From Actinomycetota bacterium (lineage in GTDB: Bacteria > Actinomycetota > CADDZG01 > JAHWKV01), in assembly GCA_030447305.1 (NCBI GenBank), contig JAUJPC010000001.1, forward strand, positions 1 through 64,000: a stretch of DNA of 64,000 nucleotides, read 5' to 3'. This document shows, piece after piece, positions 25,894-33,425 of the stretch. Position numbers and translations under genes: made by a program. Below the pieces are notes generated by a model. That model was not told the origin of the DNA and did no database searches. It saw nothing but the letters and a program-made list of their open reading frames with translations. Positions within the stretch are counted from its first letter, which is position 1. Every line of letters starts with the position of its first letter.

Positions 25894-27972
25894 CTAGGGT
25901 TGTCGGGGAGTAACCTCGAGCTTAAGAGTAGGATCCGCCTTGACCGGTTTCCATCGCATTGATCTGGCTGTTCCGGACCCCTTGTAAACCTCGGACGGGG
26001 TAAGCAGCTGAAGTTCACCTGCGCTATTTACGTGATGCCAGAATCTTTCCTCAACCGCCTGCTTATAGCGAAAATCTGGCCTGTCGCTGAAGTACGCCGC
26101 GATGCCCAGAGGGAATTGCTTGTTCCGGAAGGTTCCGGCACGCCAGTCCAGGCCGTGCGCCCCATCGGCCGAGAGAGTAAAGGTCAGGTCGTAGGTACTC
26201 CCTTTGACCGAAGATGTGTCGATAACGGCCCACTGAACCTCCCACCCGCGGATTACCTGTACCGCAACGTACCGGCGGCCGTAGGTGTTGACGATATGCA
26301 TGCCGACATCGAACGTCGGCGCCGACACGACCCTTGACGGGACAACCGATACCTCCCGGTCCTGCCCTCTGTCGATGAGCCTTAGTTGATAGACGTCACG
26401 ATCGGATTGGCTGAGGGCCAGCTCGACGTTTTTCGAGCCCCGGCTCACTGCGTAGATGGTGTCGTTCCGCAGATTCAGGTCATTGCGAAATGAGGGGAAA
26501 GGGTGGAGCAGCCAATGCCCCTGAAACGATGGCACGAGGATCAGAGCCCTCCGGCGCGCTTGTTCCACCGCGGCCACCGTCTGGTAGATGTCCTGGTCCT
26601 TGTTGGCTACCCTGTAGTTCGATGTGGCAGCTTGGGCAATTCCGCCTGCCGTGAAGAACACCATCACCGCTGCTACGAGCTTGGCTCGCTGGGGCCGGCG
26701 GGCGCGCAACTCGGACCATGCTTTTGTTCCGAGCAATGATAAGGGAACCAGCATCGGCATCCAGTAGAAGGGGCCGAACATGCTGCCCCACTTCGCGGCG
26801 ACGCCGGTGTGATAGGGACCCCAGAAAAAAAGGTAGGCAATGGGAATCGTCACCGCTGTCCAGGCCAGGGCGCGTTCGGCCCCTTTGGCTTGGCGGCGGA
26901 AAAGGTAGAGCCCGAACAAGCCAAGCAACACGGGCCCTCCAAAAGTGAATGCCGGAAGCCAAAGAGTTTGGTGGGCGAGGGCCGTTAGAGCAGAGCCCAG
27001 GTCATAGTCGAAGGTGTGGTGGCCGGGTACCAAACGGCGCAACCCGAAGCCCAAACTGTCGAGACCGTCGAGGACCGAGAACGGGAAGCTGAATGGGCTG
27101 CCCATGATCGTTTCATTGAAGAGGCCGGCAAGGACGAGAGGACCGGCTGCCCCGGCGCTGAAGGACCCGACGAGTTGGAAACGGTCCGGGCGCTTCCAGA
27201 CGCCAAGCAGGAAGTGGATGAACAATGGTAGCGACACGACTATTGCGTCCAGCGGCCGTGCGAAGAAGCCAAAGCCGAGCATCAGGCCTGAGAGGGCGAG
27301 AAGTATGAGGCTCTTCCTCCTGAGCCCCCTGAGAAGCAGTCCGGCGAAGGTGACCAGCAGCATGAGCGACGACGAATAGGACAGGAACGTGGAGTTGAGA
27401 ACCAGGACCATCGGAGAGAGCAAGAACGCCCAAGTTGCCGTCAGCGCTGCCCGCCGGCTGCGCAGCAACTCGCCGGCAAGCAGAAGGAACCCCGCCGTGA
27501 GCCCGGCAGCAATAAGTGCCAGAGATGCACGGTAGCTGCCGAACAGGTTCCGGCCGGTAGCCAGGAAAGCTGCGTGTACCGGCGTGTATTTGAATACGTA
27601 TCTGCCATCGCGCAAAGCCGTTAGCCATGGGCGAAACGAAACTGCATCCTCTGCCGGCGCTTTTACCGTCAAAGATCCGGCGCGCAGCGCCTCAGCCTGA
27701 AGGAGGTAGACCGGCTCGTCGTGGTTCTCGGACAGAAAGGGAAAAATCAGCGATGACGCCAGCAGAGCCAGGACTGCGGCCGTGAAGATCGGCAGAGCAG
27801 CCCACAGGCGCGACTGAAATCCCCGCCGATACCCGGATCTTTCTACCTGTTGGCCCGGCCGCAGATCCTCCGGCTCCCGCAGCGCCTGAGCAGCGACGGC
27901 TTCCTCCGGTGGAGCCTTCTGCAGGGTGCGTACTGCCGAGCTTTGAGTGTAACTAGCCTTGGCATCACTCAT
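25894..27972 (-). CDS. Large multipass membrane protein, GT-C/PMT-like glycosyltransferase
   Basis: About 692 residues. ATG at 27972 (MSDAKASYTQ) is chosen over an in-frame start 11 codons upstream. After a charged 60-residue cytosolic leader there are roughly ten to twelve hydrophobic segments (to about residue 450), followed by a long soluble C-terminal domain of about 230 residues. Just after the first helix comes the acidic motif SENHDEPVYLLQAEAL, the placement expected for the catalytic Asp/Glu of GT39-like enzymes that use polyprenyl-phosphate sugars outside the membrane. The C-terminal domain is probably extracytoplasmic. It heads the 22-28 kb operon. Function by fold resemblance only. 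Confidence 0.65.
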   Translation of the reverse strand: MSDAKASYTQSSAVRTLQKAPPEEAVAAQALREPEDLRPGQQVERSGYRRGFQSRLWAALPIFTAAVLALLASSLIFPFLSENHDEPVYLLQAEALRAGSLTVKAPAEDAVSFRPWLTALRDGRYVFKYTPVHAAFLATGRNLFGSYRASLALIAAGLTAGFLLLAGELLRSRRAALTATWAFLLSPMVLVLNSTFLSYSSSLMLLVTFAGLLLRGLRRKSLILLALSGLMLGFGFFARPLDAIVVSLPLFIHFLLGVWKRPDRFQLVGSFSAGAAGPLVLAGLFNETIMGSPFSFPFSVLDGLDSLGFGLRRLVPGHHTFDYDLGSALTALAHQTLWLPAFTFGGPVLLGLFGLYLFRRQAKGAERALAWTAVTIPIAYLFFWGPYHTGVAAKWGSMFGPFYWMPMLVPLSLLGTKAWSELRARRPQRAKLVAAVMVFFTAGGIAQAATSNYRVANKDQDIYQTVAAVEQARRRALILVPSFQGHWLLHPFPSFRNDLNLRNDTIYAVSRGSKNVELALSQSDRDVYQLRLIDRGQDREVSVVPSRVVSAPTFDVGMHIVNTYGRRYVAVQVIRGWEVQWAVIDTSSVKGSTYDLTFTLSADGAHGLDWRAGTFRNKQFPLGIAAYFSDRPDFRYKQAVEERFWHHVNSAGELQLLTPSEVYKGSGTARSMRWKPVKADPTLKLEVTPRQP

Positions 27973-28011
27973 CACCCGGTAGCATACACACCGGCCGACC
28001 GCCAAAATGAG

Positions 28012-28629
28012 TTACTGCTGCTCAGGAGTCATCCGACCGGGATGCTGCCTTGGCAACAGACGGGACGTACCATCTGAGTCGCGGACTTCCTCGAAGGCAC
28101 GTCCGCAACTGCATTCCAGATTCGAATCCAAAGTCCGGCCGCAGTCGCAAACCCACCCTATCGGCCTGGCAGGGTTGCCCACCACCAGACGGTGTGACGG
28201 CACATCGCGTGTCACCACTGAGCCGGCACCCACGAAAGCGTTCTCACCGACTTCTACTCCGCAAACCACTACGGCTCCCGCGCCCAGACTCGCCCCTTTA
28301 CGGATGTGAGTTGGCACGAAATCATCCGACGACTTCTTGATTTGGGCTCTGGGGTTCAGATCGTTGGTGAATATGACTCCCGGCCCCAGGAACACGTCGT
28401 CCTCCACAAAGACGCGGTCCCATATCAGAACACCGTTTTTCACGGTGACCCGGTCTCCAATGAGCGCTCCGGACTCTATGAATGCGTGGCCGCAGATGTT
28501 GCAATCCCGGCCTACGACGGCACCGGCCATGATGTGAGCGAAGGCCCACACCCTCGTGCCCGCGCCAACCTTATCGGTCTCACAGAGGGCGAGACGGTGA
28601 ATGAAAGGAACGGCGCTATCCGGCTCCAA
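28012..28629 (-). CDS. Hexapeptide-repeat N-acetyltransferase (WbpD/WlbB-like)
   Basis: This 205-residue protein has a left-handed beta-helix of hexapeptide repeats (residues 22-155; for example GAGTRVW, GRDCNICGHAFIESG, GDRVTVKNGVLIWD) and the NPARPIGW exit typical of sugar-amine acetyltransferases. The order HIRKGASLGAGAVVVCGVEVG matches WbpD/WlbB, which acetylate the 3-amino group of UDP-2-acetamido-3-amino-glucuronate. The C-terminus adds a small domain with two Cys pairs (CDCG and CSCG), probably a metal-binding ribbon. It is divergent from the PF03706 gene, but the matching dehydrogenase and aminotransferase lie 1.3 kb away at 29974-32117. Start TTG at 28629. Confidence 0.78.
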   Translation of the reverse strand: MEPDSAVPFIHRLALCETDKVGAGTRVWAFAHIMAGAVVGRDCNICGHAFIESGALIGDRVTVKNGVLIWDRVFVEDDVFLGPGVIFTNDLNPRAQIKKSSDDFVPTHIRKGASLGAGAVVVCGVEVGENAFVGAGSVVTRDVPSHRLVVGNPARPIGWVCDCGRTLDSNLECSCGRAFEEVRDSDGTSRLLPRQHPGRMTPEQQ

Positions 28630-28766
28630 TCAGTCGTCCCCGCCTTGCGGCATAGCGGGCTCTCCCCGTGCCACGGAAAAGTGGGAGATAAGCAATCGGC
28701 CTCCTGGTATCGGTTCCCATATTATGAGGGCACAACAAGGAGGCGGCGTGGTTGTCCTACCGGCGA

Positions 28767-28785
28767 GCAAGGTTCGAAGCCTTGC
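28767..28785. promoter_or_regulatory. Hairpin/palindrome in a divergent intergenic region
   Basis: Arms GCAAGG and CCTTGC enclose TTCGAAG (itself centred on the palindrome TTCGAA). It lies in the 220-nt divergent region before the PF03706 gene and could be an operator. It resembles a tRNA T-arm, but no tRNA surrounds it. Confidence 0.3.
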
Positions 28786-28849
28786 AGAATGCCGAACTGA
28801 GTTTGACAATTGATATCTAAGGTAACCCCCCCTGCCTCCCGTTGAAGGG

Positions 28850-29851
28850 ATGCTCTTATCCGAGCGGAGGGCTGGGCGCCGCCTTTTGAACCTCGCATTC
28901 GGGGTGGTGGTAAGCGCCGGGCTCGGGTATCTCGCCTCTAAAGATGTCGATTGGAGCGAGCTCGCTACCCGCCTTCGGGAAGCCCGGCCCGGTTATCTGG
29001 TAGCAGCGCTGACGGTCGGAGCCCTCGCCGCCCTCTTGAAAGCAGTCCGATGGGGTGTCCTGCTGGGCGGCGACCCTCCGATCAGGCTGAGAGTGCTTTT
29101 TACGACAATGATGATCGGATACCTGGCCAACAATTTCCTGCCGGCCCGAGCCGGGGAGCTCGTCAGAGTGCATCTACTCCAACGCGAAGCGGGGGTGAGC
29201 CGGGTAACCGGCCTGACTACGGTGATCGTGGAGCGGCTGGTGGACGCAGTGTTCCTGCTCTGCCTGGTCGCGGGCGTCTCACTCGCAGTGCCCATTCCTA
29301 TGCCGATCCGCCAAAGCATAGTGGCCATGGCTGTTGTGCTGGCAATTCTGACCATACTGCTCTTTGCTTTATCCAGACATGGTGAGAGCTGGACCCGGCC
29401 GATGATCACCCGTGTTCAGCGTTGTGTGCCGCGGTTTGCATCAAAGCTGGGGGATGTCCCGGCACGCCTGGTGGCGGGACTCGGGATGATGCGCCGCCGC
29501 CGGACCGGTGCGGTGGTCCTTTTGATGACGGTCTTGATCTGGATGGCTGAAGGATTCCCGGTCCTGCTCACCATGCGTTCTCTCAATATCGGTCTGTCGT
29601 TCACCGCGGCGCTCTTCCTGCTGGCCGTCATCAGCCTGAGCGCCATCTTGCCCGCCGGTCCCGGGGCCGTAGGTAGCTACGAATTCTTCGCAGTTTTGGG
29701 CCTGGCTCCCTTCGGCATTAGCGGGAGCAGGGCGCTCGGGCTGGCCCTCGTCCTTCACGTGGTCAACTACTGCACGGTCGGAGCGCTCGGCCTGGCGTCG
29801 TTGTGGATGGATGGGTTAAAGCTCAAGCGGCCGGCCGACTTCACGGTCTGA
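28850..29851 (+). CDS. PF03706 (LPG synthase TM domain/UPF0104) flippase-like membrane protein
   Basis: 333 residues with about eight hydrophobic segments. The hallmark NNFLPARAGELVRVHLL and the later ILPAGPGAVGSYEFF identify the lysylphosphatidylglycerol-synthase N-terminal region family. In MprF that part flips lipids; stand-alone members next to glycan genes are thought to act on lipid-linked intermediates. The soluble aminoacyl-transferase domain is absent, so it cannot be a lysyl-PG synthase. It stands alone on the plus strand, divergent from the acetyltransferase. Substrate not known; transport of a polyprenyl-phosphate sugar is a reasonable guess. Confidence 0.75.
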   Translation: MLLSERRAGRRLLNLAFGVVVSAGLGYLASKDVDWSELATRLREARPGYLVAALTVGALAALLKAVRWGVLLGGDPPIRLRVLFTTMMIGYLANNFLPARAGELVRVHLLQREAGVSRVTGLTTVIVERLVDAVFLLCLVAGVSLAVPIPMPIRQSIVAMAVVLAILTILLFALSRHGESWTRPMITRVQRCVPRFASKLGDVPARLVAGLGMMRRRRTGAVVLLMTVLIWMAEGFPVLLTMRSLNIGLSFTAALFLLAVISLSAILPAGPGAVGSYEFFAVLGLAPFGISGSRALGLALVLHVVNYCTVGALGLASLWMDGLKLKRPADFTV

Positions 29852-29900
29852 GCAAGCAGGGCAAGAATGCCGGCCTGCGGGTGACCCGGTCTAGACTCCT

Positions 29901-29955
29901 TACCAAATTGGTATACGGACTGTTATCAGGCGCCCGAGAATCCTGAATATCAGGA
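29901..29955. promoter_or_regulatory. Two palindromes upstream of the Gfo/Idh-DegT-GT2 operon
   Basis: TACCAAATTGGTA (29901-29913, 6-bp arms around one base) and TCCTGAATATCAGGA (29941-29955, 6-bp arms around three bases) lie 61 and 19 nt before the GTG start at 29974. Both are near-perfect dyads in an otherwise short non-coding gap, so they are candidate operator sites for this sugar operon. Confidence 0.4.
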
Positions 29956-29973
29956 CATTATGGGAGACGACTA

Positions 29974-30996
29974 GTGTTGAAAATCGCGGTAATCGGCGCT
30001 GGGAGGTGGGGGCCGAACCTCATTAGAAACTTTCACGAGAACGAGCGCAGCCATCTCACCTGGGTGGTGGACTGGGACCAGGAGCGCCTCGATCAGGTGG
30101 GCTTGAGATTTCCCGAAGCGAAGCTGTCGCGCCACGCCGAGCCTGCTCTCGACGACGACACTGTGGACGCAGTTGTCATCGCTACCCCGCCGAGCAATCA
30201 CAAAGAGTTGGTTCAACTCGCCATCAAGAGGAACAAGCACGTGCTCGTGGAGAAGCCCTTCACCACCAACTCCCAGGATGCGGAGGAGCTTTGCTCGCTG
30301 GCGGATGAGCACGGCATCGTGCTTATGGTGGGACATGTATTCATCTACAACAACGCGGTTCGGGCGATCAAACAAATCATCGACCGGGGCGATCTGGGGC
30401 GGATCTATTACATCTGGATGCTCAGAACTAATCTGGGTGCGATACGGACCGACGTGAGCGCCGCCTGGGATCTGGCTCCGCACGACATTTCCATAGCGAA
30501 CTACTGGCTGAGCGCCGAGGCGGTGCAGGCCTCGGCCATGGGTCGCTGCTGGATCAACCCTGGCTTCGAGGACGCCGTCTTTGCCACGCTCTTGTATCCC
30601 GAAGACGTGCTCGTCAACCTCACGGTGTCGTGGCTGAATCCCCGCAAGGTCAGGGACATCACCGTGGTGGGTGAGAAGAAGATGCTCACCTTTGACGATA
30701 TGAATCTGAAGGAGCCGGTTCGAATCTACGACAAGGGCGTCAGCGACGAGGTGACGAGAATTCCCTACGTGGACACGTTTTCTTCATTCCGCTCCAGCAT
30801 CTACGAGGGGGATGTCTCGGTGCCGAGGATCGAGACGGGCGAGCCGTTGAGGGCTCAGTGCGATCACTTCGTGGAATGCGCCATCCGCGGCAAGCGGCCG
30901 GAGACCGACGGACAGGACGGGCTGGCGGTGGTTAGGACCCTCGAAGCGATTGATCGCTGCCTTCGTGCCTCGAATCCCGTCCAAGTTCTTCAATGA
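29974..30996 (+). CDS. Gfo/Idh/MocA oxidoreductase, nucleotide-sugar dehydrogenase candidate
   Basis: 340 residues with an N-terminal Rossmann fold (AVIGAGRWGPNLIRNF), the characteristic EKPF motif (VLVEKPFTTN) that carries the catalytic Lys, and a C-terminal substrate-binding sheet. It starts with GTG behind GGGAGA. The neighbouring DegT aminotransferase (4-nt overlap, ATGA) and the nearby hexapeptide acetyltransferase make the WlbA/WbpB role attractive: oxidation of the 3-hydroxyl of UDP-N-acetylglucosaminuronate before amination. That route also needs a UDP-GlcNAc 6-dehydrogenase, which is not seen here (ugd looks UDP-glucose specific). Other 3-amino-sugars are possible. Confidence 0.75.
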   Translation: MLKIAVIGAGRWGPNLIRNFHENERSHLTWVVDWDQERLDQVGLRFPEAKLSRHAEPALDDDTVDAVVIATPPSNHKELVQLAIKRNKHVLVEKPFTTNSQDAEELCSLADEHGIVLMVGHVFIYNNAVRAIKQIIDRGDLGRIYYIWMLRTNLGAIRTDVSAAWDLAPHDISIANYWLSAEAVQASAMGRCWINPGFEDAVFATLLYPEDVLVNLTVSWLNPRKVRDITVVGEKKMLTFDDMNLKEPVRIYDKGVSDEVTRIPYVDTFSSFRSSIYEGDVSVPRIETGEPLRAQCDHFVECAIRGKRPETDGQDGLAVVRTLEAIDRCLRASNPVQVLQ

Positions 30997-32117
30997 GTTT
31001 TCTTCCGATTCCGCTGCTGGATCTGGGGAAACAGCACGCACCATTGGCCGATCAGATCCTCGCCGACGTGGCCCGGGAGGTCGCCGACTCGGCGTTTGTT
31101 CTGTCACCAAAGGTCACGGAATTCGAGAACCGGTTCGCAGAGTTCTCAGGTGCTTCCCACTGTGTCGGCCTGGCCAACGGAACCGATGCGCTGGAGCTCC
31201 TCCTGAGGGCTGCCGGGATAAGCAGGGGTGACGAGGTCATCGTTCCGGCAAATACCTTCATCGCAACCGCCCATTCTGTCCTCCGGGCGGGGGCCGACCT
31301 GCGAATAGTCGACTGCGATCCCGACCACTTCCTCATGGACACGGAGGACGTTCTGCGAAAGATCACCCCCAGAACCCGCGCCGTTATCGCGGTTCATTTG
31401 TACGGGCAGATGGCGCCGATGGAGGAACTGATCCCTCTGCTCGAGGAGCGCGGCATCGCTCTATTTGAGGACTGCGCCCAGGCCCACGGTGCCTCCCGCC
31501 TGGGCCGCGGCGTCGCCACCTGGGGGGTGGGAGGCGCTTTCAGCTTCTACCCGGGTAAGAATCTGGGCGCCTGGGGAGACGGAGGGGCGGCAGTTACGAA
31601 CTCGGAGTTCATGGCGCGCAGACTGCGCTGTCTCGGAAACCACGGCCTGACGGCGAAGCATCGTCATGATGAGGTCGGTTTTAATTCCCGGCTCGACTCG
31701 ATTCAGGCAATTGTCTTAGCGGCCAAGCTCAAATTCCTCGACCGATGGAACGGCGCCCGCGCCGAGGCCGCCAACCGGTACTTCGACCTTCTGAAGGACG
31801 TGGAAGGAGTGCAACTTCCTGCCACCCTCGCCGGCAACAAGCACGTCTGGCACCTTTTCGTAGTCAGGGTCCAACGGCGGGATGAGGTGCTGGACCACCT
31901 TCGAGAGGTTGGCATCGGCGCCCAGGTCCATTACCCGGTCCCAATTCATCTGCAACACTCGCTCAACTTCCTCGGTCATCGGGCGGCTGACTTTCCCAAC
32001 GCCGAACAGGGGGCCGGCGAAATCTTGTCCCTTCCTCTGTTCCCGGAGATCACGGCAGAGCAACAACAAATAGTCGCTGAGGCGCTGGCGATGGCAACGG
32101 CAAAAGCGCCGGCGTAA
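30993..32117 (+). CDS. DegT/DnrJ/EryC1 family sugar aminotransferase
   Basis: This PLP enzyme makes an amino sugar from a keto-sugar nucleotide. The 374 residues open with the typical IPLLDLGKQHAPL, show FVGLANGTDALEL-like substrate contact (CVGLANGTDALELLL), DCAQAHGA, and the PLP Lys in FYPGKNLGAWGDGG near residue 187; FNSRLDSIQA follows. The sequence style fits the 3-aminotransferases (WbpE/WlbC, QdtB/FdtB). It is sandwiched in an operon by a 4-nt overlap upstream and a 1-nt overlap (TAATG) downstream. Together with the acetyltransferase it should make an N-acylated 3-amino sugar. Confidence 0.85.
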   Translation: MSFLPIPLLDLGKQHAPLADQILADVAREVADSAFVLSPKVTEFENRFAEFSGASHCVGLANGTDALELLLRAAGISRGDEVIVPANTFIATAHSVLRAGADLRIVDCDPDHFLMDTEDVLRKITPRTRAVIAVHLYGQMAPMEELIPLLEERGIALFEDCAQAHGASRLGRGVATWGVGGAFSFYPGKNLGAWGDGGAAVTNSEFMARRLRCLGNHGLTAKHRHDEVGFNSRLDSIQAIVLAAKLKFLDRWNGARAEAANRYFDLLKDVEGVQLPATLAGNKHVWHLFVVRVQRRDEVLDHLREVGIGAQVHYPVPIHLQHSLNFLGHRAADFPNAEQGAGEILSLPLFPEITAEQQQIVAEALAMATAKAPA

Positions 32118-32902
32118 TGCAGACCGTCTCGGCGGAAGCCGGCGGAGGCACCAACGACCTTAGGGGTCTTCTCACTGCAGCCGGAGCCCGCAGCGTCTCC
32201 ATCGTGATGCCAGCTCAAAACGAACAGCAGAACATCACAACGGCGTTGGACCTCTCAGTGGAGTTGCTGCAGCAGTGTTGCAGTGATTTTTACGAGGTGA
32301 TAGTCGTCGACGACGCCAGCACAGACACCACCCTGCAACTAGTCCGAGACTACGCTGCCAAGAATCCTTCTGTGAAGTTCATCGCCCTGGACAAAGACGT
32401 AGGGCCGCACCTGGCCGTCTTGACAGGATTTCGCCAGGCCAAAGGTGATCTGCTCTTCTTCATCCCTTCGGACCTTCAGATACTCCCGGACCAACTTCTT
32501 CCGTGTCTGCCCGCCATGGCGAATGCCGACTACGTTTGCACCAATCGCGTTGTGCGGGCGGATCCGTTCCACCGGATCGTCATGGCCCGGCTCTACAATG
32601 CCATGCTGCGGAGAATGTTCAATCTGCCGATGCACGACGTCGACTCCAGCATCCTGGTCCGCAAACGAGTCGTGGACGAAATCGGGCACCAGATCACCAC
32701 GAAGAGCACTTTCATTCTTGCCGAGTTGCTGATTCGCGCGCGGGCGGCCGGGCTGCGAATTGTCGAGGTTACCATCGAGCACCACCCCCGGCCGGCCGGC
32801 AAGCCCGCCGCGATCACGCCCAAGGAAACGTTCAAGACTCTGGTAGAGGCAGTCGGATTCCTGCGGTTCGCATTGAAGACCCGCCGGTCGCTCCGCTCAT
32901 AA
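32117..32902 (+). CDS. GT2 glycosyltransferase of the polyprenyl-phosphate-sugar synthase (DPM1-like) type
   Basis: This 261-residue GT-A enzyme has VSIVMPAQNEQQNI, VVDDASTDTT, KDVGPHLAVLTGF and a DxD variant (SDLQ) at the metal site. The late segment VDSSILVRKRVVDEI takes the place of DFTSGFRCY in dolichyl-phosphate-mannose synthases. There are no membrane helices at the C-terminus, as in the soluble DPM1 class. It probably loads a sugar from an NDP donor onto polyprenyl phosphate for the GT-C enzymes of this locus. It is translationally coupled to the aminotransferase, suggesting that the donor may be the amino sugar made here. Confidence 0.72.
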   Translation: MQTVSAEAGGGTNDLRGLLTAAGARSVSIVMPAQNEQQNITTALDLSVELLQQCCSDFYEVIVVDDASTDTTLQLVRDYAAKNPSVKFIALDKDVGPHLAVLTGFRQAKGDLLFFIPSDLQILPDQLLPCLPAMANADYVCTNRVVRADPFHRIVMARLYNAMLRRMFNLPMHDVDSSILVRKRVVDEIGHQITTKSTFILAELLIRARAAGLRIVEVTIEHHPRPAGKPAAITPKETFKTLVEAVGFLRFALKTRRSLRS

Positions 32903-33425
32903 CTGCAGGGTTGTGCTCGTGTTGGGTGCGCCGGATCGTTTAGGTCGAGCCGACCCCTGGCTCTGGGGGTCCATTCTGTTGGGCTCGTGATAAGAATCTG
33001 GGACGCCGTCGTCCATCATGTTACGGTCTTAGGCGACCAAGCTCATTACCTTTCACTTACCTGCGATCTGGGGGGCTGGTGGTCGCAGGAGGATGCGTTT
33101 AGCATGCCTCGATATCCCGCCTTCGAGCTTTCCTGGGTCCATCCGGCGAAGGGCCAAGAATCGGCCAGGCCGTACTTCTGAGTCTGGCTGACCTCGTTCC
33201 AGCGCTTGTTCTGCCGGGACCACTTCAGCAAAAAGTTGCTCGGGCGGTTGCTCTATTCGGTGCGGTCTACCCTCCCCTCTCGCCGCTGCGCAGCTCTCAG
33301 ATCACCTGCTCGGGGGGTGTGCGGTGTCGTTTCACGTGATCCGTCCCTCTCTGCCCACCATTTTGGACTCTCACGCGCGGTGGAGCACTTTTGGGGATGC
33401 CCGTCGAGACGGCTTCAGTAAGGGG
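32903..33425. other. 523-nt intergenic region, possible end-of-operon hairpin
   Basis: No convincing gene is seen. Small open frames (for example 61 codons on the minus strand at 33046-33231) have no recognisable motif and no ribosome-binding site. At 32952-32971 GACCCC and GGGGTC form a 6-bp stem with an 8-nt loop, 50 nt after the glycosyltransferase stop, followed by a mildly T-rich stretch; this may be a weak terminator. The stretch separates the plus-strand sugar operon from the minus-strand membrane gene. Confidence 0.5.
32952..32971 (+). terminator. Weak candidate terminator hairpin
   Basis: Stem GACCCC/GGGGTC with loop TGGCTCTG, followed by CATTCTGTT rather than a true T-run. Position after the operon supports it; the short stem and poor T-tract do not. 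Confidence 0.3.

Noticed and set aside
28767-28785. T-arm-like hairpin (possible tRNA)
   Set aside because: The 5-bp stem and TTCGAAG loop look like a T-arm, but no matching acceptor, D-arm or anticodon arm exists in the flanks.
28803-28808. TTGACA -35-like box before the PF03706 gene
   Set aside because: The position of the -10 is occupied by a C-run, so no promoter can be built on it.
33046-33231. 61-codon minus-strand frame, considered as a transposase remnant
   Set aside because: No transposase motif, inverted repeat or ribosome-binding site could be seen.
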